From DATBLE01 sp963719325 (lineage in GTDB: Bacteria; Actinomycetota; Thermoleophilia; Gaiellales; Gaiellaceae): a stretch of 64,000 nt of DNA. The notes beneath the pieces are model-generated. The model was given only the letters and a program-made list of their open reading frames with translations, was not told where the DNA came from and searched no databases. The position numbers were made by a program, and so were the translations under genes. Positions 8,720 through 14,636 of the stretch are shown here, piece by piece. Position 1 is the first letter of the stretch, and each line of letters starts with the position of its first letter. The DNA is taken from NCBI GenBank assembly GCA_963719325.1, contig CAVRBW010000002.1, forward strand, positions 1 through 64,000, given 5' to 3'.

Positions 8720-9901
8720 CTAGAGGTAACCAAGGGGGTCGACCGCTTGGCCGTTCACCCGCACCTCGAAGTGGAGATGCGGGCCGGTCGAGTGACCGGT
8801 CGATCCGACGTAGCCGATGATCTCTCCTTGGGTCACGCTCTGTCCGACCGAGACAGCGATCTGGGACTGATGGCCGTAGGCGGTGGCCAGACCACCGCCG
8901 TGATCGATGACGGTCAGGTTGCCGTAGCCCCCCAGCCAGCCCGCGTAGATCACGGTGCCGGCGGCCGCGGCCGCGATCGGCGCCCCGTAGGACGCGCCGA
9001 GATCGACTCCTTCGTGCATCCGGCCCCAACGCCACCCGAACGGGCTCGTCACCGACGCGCTGACGGGCCACATCAGACCCGATGCGGAGACGGTGCGCTC
9101 GACGCTCGAATGCGCCTGCGCCGCCTGGATCTTTGCCGCCAGGGAGGCGCTGACCGCCTGGAGCGCGTCGATCTCGCTCGCGTCGGCTCGCTCCGACGCC
9201 GAGAGCGAATCGAGATCTGCCTTCCTGTCGCTGCGAACGTCCTCCAGCCGGCCTTTGTTCGCCAGCAAGTCGTCGCGCAGCACGCGGACCTGGTGGACGC
9301 GGACGGCGACGATCTGGGCCTGTTGACGGACGACGGCTCGCGCCCGGCGGGTCTTGCCGAGCGCGATCGTGACGTCGTGGCGGGCGACACCCACCTCGTC
9401 GACGATGCGCCGGTCGTACTCGGCGACCGTGTGGACGTACTCGAACGTGTCGAGCATGGCGCTGAAGCTCCGCGCGGAGAGCAAGACCGCGAGGGTGTCC
9501 GGCGTCTCCGACTTGTAGGCCTGCACGAGACGCTCGCTCAGCCTCGCGACCGCAATCTGGAACTGGGCGCGCAGGAAGGCGAGCCGGTCACTCTGGATCT
9601 TGAACAGCGCGTTCAGGCGGTTCAGCTTCAGCTCGCGCAAGGTCAGCTCGCGCTCGAGTGGCACCAGCCGCTGCGATACGTCTCCCGCCTGCTGCTCGAG
9701 TCCACGGATCTCCGCGGACGCGGCATCGATCTGCCGTTGCAGCACGGACTCCCGCGCCCTGGCCGCCTCGACCCGGTCGCGCAGCTCCGCGATGCGCTCG
9801 TCGACCGAATGCTTGCGGTCGATGACTCCGGCGGTGGCGGGAGCAGCAATCGCGAGCGCGATTGCGAGACCGGTCACGAGCCGGCGAGGAAGTCGGTTCA
9901 C
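8720..9901 (-). CDS. M23 peptidoglycan endopeptidase with coiled coil (EnvC/NlpD-like)
   Basis: Exported murein hydrolase or hydrolase activator of 393 residues. Signal peptide (LVTGLAIALAIAAPATAG), then a long coiled coil (about 30-265), then a C-terminal M23/LytM domain beginning at LMWPVSASVTSPFGWRW. Zinc-site residues are present: HEGVDLG (His and Asp) and HLHFEVR near the end; the His of the third motif is in AYGHQSQ. In family terms such proteins open peptidoglycan crosslinks during division or growth, or activate amidases. The gene ends 21 bases from the palindromic element A. Confidence 0.92.
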   Translation of the reverse strand: MNRLPRRLVTGLAIALAIAAPATAGVIDRKHSVDERIAELRDRVEAARARESVLQRQIDAASAEIRGLEQQAGDVSQRLVPLERELTLRELKLNRLNALFKIQSDRLAFLRAQFQIAVARLSERLVQAYKSETPDTLAVLLSARSFSAMLDTFEYVHTVAEYDRRIVDEVGVARHDVTIALGKTRRARAVVRQQAQIVAVRVHQVRVLRDDLLANKGRLEDVRSDRKADLDSLSASERADASEIDALQAVSASLAAKIQAAQAHSSVERTVSASGLMWPVSASVTSPFGWRWGRMHEGVDLGASYGAPIAAAAAGTVIYAGWLGGYGNLTVIDHGGGLATAYGHQSQIAVSVGQSVTQGEIIGYVGSTGHSTGPHLHFEVRVNGQAVDPLGYL

Positions 9902-9942
9902 ACGCCGGGGTTCGGCGGCCGGGCGGGCGACCCTCCCCCGGT

Positions 9943-10128
9943 CTACGAGACGCTTCGGGGCGGCTCCGGCTCGGGAACGATCACCGGCCCGGGCGGCTCG
10001 TGCGGGACCGGCTCCGGCTCGGGAACGATCACCGGTCCGGGCGGCTCGTGCGGGACCGGCTCCGGCTCGGGAATCCTCGGCGTGACCTCGACCGCTCTAG
10101 TGGCGTGACTGACCGCTGGCACTGGCAT
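9943..10128 (-). CDS. possible Pro/Glu-rich repeat peptide
   Basis: A 61-codon frame starting at ATG 10128, overlapping the end of the CcmI-like gene in another frame. It encodes two full and one partial copy of the 16-residue unit PEPEPVPHEPPGPVIV. There is no good ribosome site and no known domain. It may be a real small periplasmic spacer-like protein or simply an open frame across a 48-bp tandem repeat. Confidence 0.3.
   Translation of the reverse strand: MPVPAVSHATRAVEVTPRIPEPEPVPHEPPGPVIVPEPEPVPHEPPGPVIVPEPEPPRSVS
9961..10078. repeat. 48-bp tandem repeat, about 2.4 units
   Basis: Units start at 9961, 10009 and 10057, each beginning cggctccggctcggga. The first two units differ at one base (ggcccggg / ggtccggg). 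The period of 48 keeps the minus-strand frame open as a 16-residue repeat. Confidence 0.85.
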
Positions 10129-10480
10129 CGCTTCGTACTGTTCCCGAATCGAGCGCGCGCAACGCATCCGCCGCAGTCCGACGCAAGTCGCCGACCTGGC
10201 GCCGGTAATCCTCGTCGGAGACCTTCCCGGTCCGGTGGTCGAACTCGAGCTCCTTCAGCGCAGCAAGCGCACGATCGCGACCCTCTTCCAGAGCCAGGCG
10301 CCTGCGATCGGGCTGCTCGAGCCGGTCGTCTCCCTCCGAGCCGGCAAGGAAGGGCCGAGCGACGAACCACACGGCGGCGACGGCGAGCAATCCGCCGATG
10401 ACGAGCGCGGCCGTGAGCGTCCTAGTGCCCCATCCGGTAATGCCGCCGAGCTTCTGGGTCGCTAGCACCAAGCGATGCAA
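10097..10480 (-). CDS. CcmI-like membrane protein (N-terminal type)
   Basis: About 127 residues: a single membrane segment (LTAALVIGGLLAVAAVWFVA) followed by a helical tail (LEEGRDRALAALKELEFDHR and a VSDEDYRRQ segment). This is the pattern of the N-terminal part of CcmI/CycH and of short actinobacterial proteins found beside ccm genes. It lies directly downstream of ccmF, so it likely serves cytochrome c assembly in the membrane. The start is unclear: TTG at 10480 lies inside an inserted 166-bp inverted-repeat element, whose end also supplies the codons before GTRTL. The original start was probably lost or shifted by that insertion. Confidence 0.6.
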   Translation of the reverse strand: MHRLVLATQKLGGITGWGTRTLTAALVIGGLLAVAAVWFVARPFLAGSEGDDRLEQPDRRRLALEEGRDRALAALKELEFDHRTGKVSDEDYRRQVGDLRRTAADALRALDSGTVRSDASASGQSRH

Positions 10481-10588
10481 GGACGCAGGGAGCGCCCATA
10501 GCCGAAGCTATGGGCGCGACTGAGGACGAAGCAGCGCGAAGCGTGATAGCGGCCCAGAAGCCGGCATGTATTGCCGGATGGGGCACTA
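10423..10588. mobile_element. 166-bp MITE-like element with nested inverted repeats
   Basis: Both ends carry the 15-bp inverted repeat TAGTGCCCCATCCGG (10423-10437 and the reverse complement at 10574-10588). Inside are a second imperfect pair (CTTCTGGGTCGCTAGCA at 10451 and TGATAGCGGCCCAGAAG at 10544) and a perfect central 11-bp hairpin (GCGCCCATAGC, loop CGAA, 10492-10517). No protein is encoded. The TAG of the outer repeat is the stop codon of ccmF, so the element sits exactly at the ccmF/ccmI junction. It resembles a non-autonomous mobile element, or a large structured RNA domain. Confidence 0.75.
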
Positions 10589-12574
10589 CGTCTCCTGCGG
10601 GAGCTGGCCGTACCGCACGGCAAGCCGGCGTTCCTCGCGGGCGTCCGGCCAGAGCGTGACCAGCGAGCCGACCAGGAAGACGAGGCCGGCGAGCCAGATC
10701 AGGTTCACGAGCGGGTTGATGATCGCCTTGAAGTCGATCGTGCCGTTTGCGTTCACCTGCTCGGTGATCAGGAACAAGTCTTCGCCCGTCAGCCAGTCCG
10801 AGCGGATCGCGACCTCGTTCGAGATCTGCTGCTCCACCGGATAGCTGTTCTTGCCGGGATGCATCACGGCGATCCGGTCCCCGCCCTTGAAGACGTCGAT
10901 CGTCGCGCGCCGCTCGACGGCGTTCTGGCTCTGCGTCGTCGTCACGCCTCGGTAGACGAGCGTGTAGTCGCGTACCTTCAGGGATTCTCCCTTGGAGAGA
11001 CGGGCGCTACGGGACGTGTCGTAGGCGCTCGACCCGGCGATGCCGATCGCCAGCATCACGATCGCCGCATGGACGACGTACCCGCCGTAGCGGCGCCGGT
11101 TGCGGGCGACGAGAGACGCGAAGGCCCGGGGAACCGCCTCCCCGGCGAGTGCCCGCCGGGCCTGTGTCCCGCGCGCGAACTCGAGCACGATCGTGGCGGC
11201 GACGAAGATCGAGAACGTGTACGCGATCAGGCCCGGAATCGAGGACCCGGCGCCGGCGGCGAGCAGCGCGGCACCACCGGCAAGAGCGGTCGCGAACGGC
11301 CAGAGGAACGTCTTCCCGAGGGAGCGGAGGGAGGCGCGACGCCAGGCGACGAGGGGCCCGATGCCCATCAGCAACAGCAAGGGCAGCCCGAACACCCGGA
11401 GGAAGAAGTCGTACCAGGGCCGCCCCACCGTGACCGACTCTCCGCCGATCGCCTCTCTCAGGATCGGGTAGTTGACTCCCCAGAGGATCGTCAGGCAGAG
11501 AGCGACGAGGAGCAGGTTGTTGTAGAGGAACGTCGCCTCGCGGGAGACGAGCGACTCGAGCTTGGTCTTCGCCCGCAGCAGGGGCAGCCGCCGGAACAGG
11601 AGCACGAGCGACGCGGTGACGACGAAGCAGATGAAGCCGAGGAACCAGGGCCCGATCGAGCTCTCGGTGAAGGAGTGGATCGAGCTGAGCACGCCGGACC
11701 GGGTCAGGAACGTCCCGTACAGCGACAGCGAGAAGGCGAGTAGGACGAGCAACATGTTCCAGATCTTCAGCATCCCTTTCTTCTCCTGCACCATCACCGA
11801 GTGCAGGAAGGCGGTCGAGGCGAGCCAGGGCATCAGGGCGGCGTTCTCGACCGGGTCCCAGGCGAAGTAGCCGCCCCATCCCACCTCCTCGTACGCCCAC
11901 TTCGCGCCGAGCAGCTGGCCGATGCCGAGGAACATCCACGCCGCGAGCGTCCAGCGACGGGTCGCGACTATCCAGCGCTCGTCCGTCCGCCCGGAGAGCA
12001 ACGCGCCGATCGCGAAGGCAAACGGGACGGTCAGGCCCACGTAGCCCAGGTAGAGCATCGGCGGGTGAGCCTGCATGTACGGGCTCTGCAGGCTCGTGTT
12101 CAACCCGCGCCCGTCCGCGGGAGCAAGCTGCGTGTGGAAGGGGCTCGCGACGAAGGCGACGAGGAGCGAGAAGAACACGGCGACGACGCCGAGCACCGGC
12201 ACCACCCACGCCACGAGCTCCCGTCCGGCCTTCCGGTCGAGCAGGACCGCGGTCGCGCCGTACCCGGTCAGAACGAGCAGCCAGAGCAACAGCGATCCCT
12301 CCTGGCCGCCCCAGAGCGCCGTCAGCTTGTACGTCAGCGGCAGCTCGCGGCTCGTGAAGGCGGAGACGTAGGTGAAGGAGAAGTCGCTCGAGACCAGCGC
12401 CCGGAGGAGCACCCCGGTCGCGACCGCTGCGGCCACGAACGCGGCCACGAGGGCGTTCTGGGCCGACAGGGCGAGTCGCCGGCGACGCGTGTGCGCGCCC
12501 CAAAACCCCGCGACGACTGCGTAGAGCGCGAGCCCGAAGCAGACGACGAGTGCTGCCCGACCCAGGTCAGGCAC
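10586..12574 (-). CDS. ccmF: cytochrome c haem lyase CcmF
   Basis: Multi-pass membrane protein of 662 residues that joins haem delivered by CcmE to apocytochrome c. Signatures: ALWGGQEGSLLLWLLVL near residue 88 and the tryptophan-rich haem-handling segment VGWGGYFAWDPVENAALMPW near 230-250, with conserved His residues in loops (QAHPPMLYLGYVG; TAFLHSVM). It is followed by the CcmI-like gene, and CcmE lies upstream on the same strand, so this is a partial ccm locus. Start GTG at 12574. The stop codon TAG is the first three bases of a 166-bp inverted-repeat element. Confidence 0.95.
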   Translation of the reverse strand: MPDLGRAALVVCFGLALYAVVAGFWGAHTRRRRLALSAQNALVAAFVAAAVATGVLLRALVSSDFSFTYVSAFTSRELPLTYKLTALWGGQEGSLLLWLLVLTGYGATAVLLDRKAGRELVAWVVPVLGVVAVFFSLLVAFVASPFHTQLAPADGRGLNTSLQSPYMQAHPPMLYLGYVGLTVPFAFAIGALLSGRTDERWIVATRRWTLAAWMFLGIGQLLGAKWAYEEVGWGGYFAWDPVENAALMPWLASTAFLHSVMVQEKKGMLKIWNMLLVLLAFSLSLYGTFLTRSGVLSSIHSFTESSIGPWFLGFICFVVTASLVLLFRRLPLLRAKTKLESLVSREATFLYNNLLLVALCLTILWGVNYPILREAIGGESVTVGRPWYDFFLRVFGLPLLLLMGIGPLVAWRRASLRSLGKTFLWPFATALAGGAALLAAGAGSSIPGLIAYTFSIFVAATIVLEFARGTQARRALAGEAVPRAFASLVARNRRRYGGYVVHAAIVMLAIGIAGSSAYDTSRSARLSKGESLKVRDYTLVYRGVTTTQSQNAVERRATIDVFKGGDRIAVMHPGKNSYPVEQQISNEVAIRSDWLTGEDLFLITEQVNANGTIDFKAIINPLVNLIWLAGLVFLVGSLVTLWPDAREERRLAVRYGQLPQET

Positions 12575-12578
12575 TTAG

Positions 12579-12698
12579 CGTGGGGGAACCCATGGTTCAC
12601 CCACGGGCCCCCTCCTTCGCCGTATCGACATTTCAGCCGCGCGAGGCCTCCGCTCGGGCAAGGTTCCCCGCAGCGTCGACGGGCAAAGCCCGCCGACG
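12579..12698 (-). repeat. palindromic intergenic element, copy B
   Basis: Between ccmE and ccmF. A hairpin CGTGGGGGAACC...GGTTCACCCACG (12579-12605, one mismatch) lies 5 bases from the ccmF start and is followed by GGGCCCCCTCCTTCG. A second hairpin at 12672-12698 (GCGTCGACGGGC, AAA, GCCCGCCGACGC, one mismatch) is close in sequence to the palindromic insert inside recJ. There is no coding capacity in 12575-12796. Confidence 0.7.
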
Positions 12699-12796
12699 CG
12701 CCCGAAACCATGGGCCCGGCTCCGGCGACCACTCGCGACGACCCAACAGCCGGGAGAACACCTCACGCTAATTGAGCTCCGGGGAGACAAGAAGAG

Positions 12797-13189
12797 CTAC
12801 GTCTTCGTCGGCGCGTACTTCGACGGGCACTTCGTGACCATCGTGTCCGGGTCGGCGACGAAGACGCCGCCCTGCAGCCTGCCCTTGACGACGACGTCGC
12901 GCCCGACGCGGAAGAGATCGGGCACGGAGCCCTTGTAGACGACCGGCACGGTCACGGTGCCCTTGACGTCCCGTAGCCGGAACGAGAGGCCTGAACCGTG
13001 CGCATCGCCGCGGACCGGCTTCAGCACCCGTCCGGTGAGCGAGACCGTCCCGGTGTGGCCCGCCAGGGAGCTCGGCCGCAGCGCGGGCGTCCCGCCACCG
13101 GCTATGGACGAGTAGAGGAGGAAGATCGCGAGCACCGCCGCGACTGAGAGCGCAATCACGAGCCGCGCCGGGCTGCGCCTCCTGGCCAC
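12797..13189 (-). CDS. ccmE: cytochrome c maturation haem chaperone CcmE, Cys-type
   Basis: Membrane-anchored periplasmic haem chaperone of 130 residues: one N-terminal membrane segment (LVIALSVAAVLAIFLLYSS), then an OB-fold (LTGRVLKPV, GTVTVPVVYKGSVPDLF, GRDVVVKGRL) and a C-terminal haem site. Classical CcmE binds haem covalently through His in HxxxY; here the site reads TKCPSKYAP, that is CxxxY, the variant described for some archaea and Desulfovibrio. It lies upstream of ccmF on the same strand, separated by a palindromic element. ATG at 13189. Confidence 0.88.
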   Translation of the reverse strand: MARRRSPARLVIALSVAAVLAIFLLYSSIAGGGTPALRPSSLAGHTGTVSLTGRVLKPVRGDAHGSGLSFRLRDVKGTVTVPVVYKGSVPDLFRVGRDVVVKGRLQGGVFVADPDTMVTKCPSKYAPTKT

Positions 13190-13203
13190 GGCGAAAGTCT
13201 ACC

Positions 13204-13372
13204 GTGGGGGGAACAGGCGGTTCCCCCCACGAGCCCCCCGGCACGCGTGCCTTCGTCGCCGCGACCGACCTGTGCGGGCGCGGCACACTGCCGTTCGCCG
13301 TCAGCAGGCGACGCGAGCGAAGCGAGCGAGCAAAGGAGAGGACCCGCGGGAGAACCCATGGGTTCTCCCGCG
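13204..13372. repeat. palindromic intergenic elements, copy pair C
   Basis: Two hairpins fill the gap between ccmE and the next gene. Left (13204-13232): 12-bp stem CGTGGGGGGAAC / GTTCCCCCCACG, 15 bases from the ccmE start, with a GCCGCGACCGACCTGTGCGG-type palindrome at 13258-13284. Right (13345-13372): perfect 28-bp palindrome CGCGGGAGAACC CATG GGTTCTCCCGCG, touching the stop of the 13373 gene. The two face in opposite directions. Confidence 0.8.
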
Positions 13373-13612
13373 TTATTCGACGGGCGTTTGCTCGCGGCGG
13401 TCGGGAACCCGGTAGCCGTGCTCGACGCAGAGCTCTCCCGGTGAATCCTCGGTGAGCGCGTCGCAGTAGCCCTTGCCGTACGCGGCGCGCATAAAGGCGC
13501 CTACGACTTCGAGGTTCCACTCGGAGATGTCGTTCGCCTCGCGCCAGAGATCGGCGAGGCGTAGGTCGATATCGAGCTCGAGGAGGTCGATCCGTGACGG
13601 TCGGCGTGCCAT
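13373..13612 (-). CDS. small conserved-looking protein, function unknown
   Basis: 79 residues, no signal peptide or membrane segment. The middle is helical and acidic (IDLLELDIDLRLADLWREAN, then WNLEVVGAFMRAAYGKGYCD) and the end has ELCVEHGYRVP. Two cysteines and one histidine are present but not in a zinc-finger pattern. It is divergent from the TIM-barrel gene at 13662. No family recognised; real coding is supported by codon use and tight fit between neighbours. Confidence 0.6.
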   Translation of the reverse strand: MARRPSRIDLLELDIDLRLADLWREANDISEWNLEVVGAFMRAAYGKGYCDALTEDSPGELCVEHGYRVPDRREQTPVE

Positions 13613-13661
13613 GCGATCACCTTACGGAGGGCCTCGGACGACATCGGCTAGGCTCGCCGGG

Positions 13662-14492
13662 ATGAGTGAAATCCGGTTCGGGCCGGCGCGCGTTCCCTCG
13701 CGGGAGAGCCCGGAAGGAGCGATCGAGCTGCTGCTCGAGCGGGGTTACAGCGCCTGCGAGATCGACTTCGAAGGCGGCTTCTGGATGGACTACCCCTGGG
13801 CAGAGCGCTTCGGGGAGCTGGCGCGCGACGCGGGGATCGCGCTGTCCGTGCACGCGCCGCTCGCAGGGTTCCTCGGGCACGTCGAGCGTGACAAGAAGCA
13901 GCGCATGGCGATCGGGATGCTCGACCACTCCGCCGGCGTCGCGGTGGCGTGCGGCGCGGCGGTGGTCGTATTCCATCCGGGCTTCCTGCTCGGTCGCACC
14001 CACGAGGAGGCGTTGGCGGCGGTCGTCGAGCAGCTCGGCGAGCTGCGTCTGCGGCTCGAGGAGAAGGGACGCGCGGTTCCGTTCGGGGTCGAGGTGATGG
14101 GTCGCGTTCGCGAGCTCGGCACCGCCGACGACGTGCTGGCGATCGCCTCACAGCTTCCGTGGGTCCGGCCGGTACTCGACTTCGCGCACCTGCATGCGGT
14201 CACCGACGGTGCGTTCACCGGCGTCGAGGAGTTCGCCCGCGTGCTCGGGGCCGCCGACCTGGTCCTGGAGCCCGGCGCGCCCTTCCACGTGCACTTCAGC
14301 GACATCCAGTTCGCGAACCGCAACGAGACGAAGCATCTCCCGTACGGGGAGGGCACGCTGCGGGCCGAGCCGCTGGCGGAAGCGCTGGCGCGCTTCGCGC
14401 GCCCGGCGACGGTGATCTCCGAATCGCCGGACGAGGCCTCGAGCCAAGCCATCCGCGCGATCCTCACCGGATCGACTGCACGCAGTCCGTAG
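13662..14492 (+). CDS. xylose-isomerase/AP-endonuclease-type TIM-barrel protein
   Basis: 276 residues with the fold of endonuclease IV-like sugar-phosphate isomerases/epimerases: ACEIDFEGGFWMDYPWAERF, ALSVHAPLAGFLGHVE, AVVVFHPGFLLGRT, VPFGVEVMGR, RPVLDFAHLHAVTDG and FHVHFSDIQFAN provide the His, Glu and Asp residues that hold zinc in Nfo-type enzymes. This pattern (HAP, FHPG, E-V-MG, DFAHLHA, HFSD) fits an AP endonuclease IV-like repair enzyme, although an isomerase role is possible. ATG at 13662 gives a compact start. It is convergent with the cyclase/AAA/TPR gene, with element D between. Confidence 0.75.
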   Translation: MSEIRFGPARVPSRESPEGAIELLLERGYSACEIDFEGGFWMDYPWAERFGELARDAGIALSVHAPLAGFLGHVERDKKQRMAIGMLDHSAGVAVACGAAVVVFHPGFLLGRTHEEALAAVVEQLGELRLRLEEKGRAVPFGVEVMGRVRELGTADDVLAIASQLPWVRPVLDFAHLHAVTDGAFTGVEEFARVLGAADLVLEPGAPFHVHFSDIQFANRNETKHLPYGEGTLRAEPLAEALARFARPATVISESPDEASSQAIRAILTGSTARSP

Positions 14493-14582
14493 AAAGATCG
14501 CAGCCGCCGGCGGGCGGAGCCGGGCTTTGCCCGAGCGCAGCCCAAACCCCGGCCGGTCACGCGAGCCACGAAGGAGGGGGCT

Positions 14583-14634
14583 CGCGGGGGAACCATGGGT
14601 TTCCCCGCGCAAAAAACCACGGGTTCCCCCCGCG
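14583..14634 (+). repeat. palindromic intergenic element, copy D with doubled arm
   Basis: Hairpin CGCGGGGGAACC AT GGGTTTCCCCGCG (14583-14609), then CAAAAAACCA, then a second 3' arm CGGGTTCCCCCCGCG (14620-14634). The first arm can pair with either 3' arm, giving two exclusive folds. It is preceded by GAAGGAGGGGGCT, as in copies B and E, and lies between two converging genes, so it may end transcription. Confidence 0.7.
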
Positions 14635-14636
14635 CC

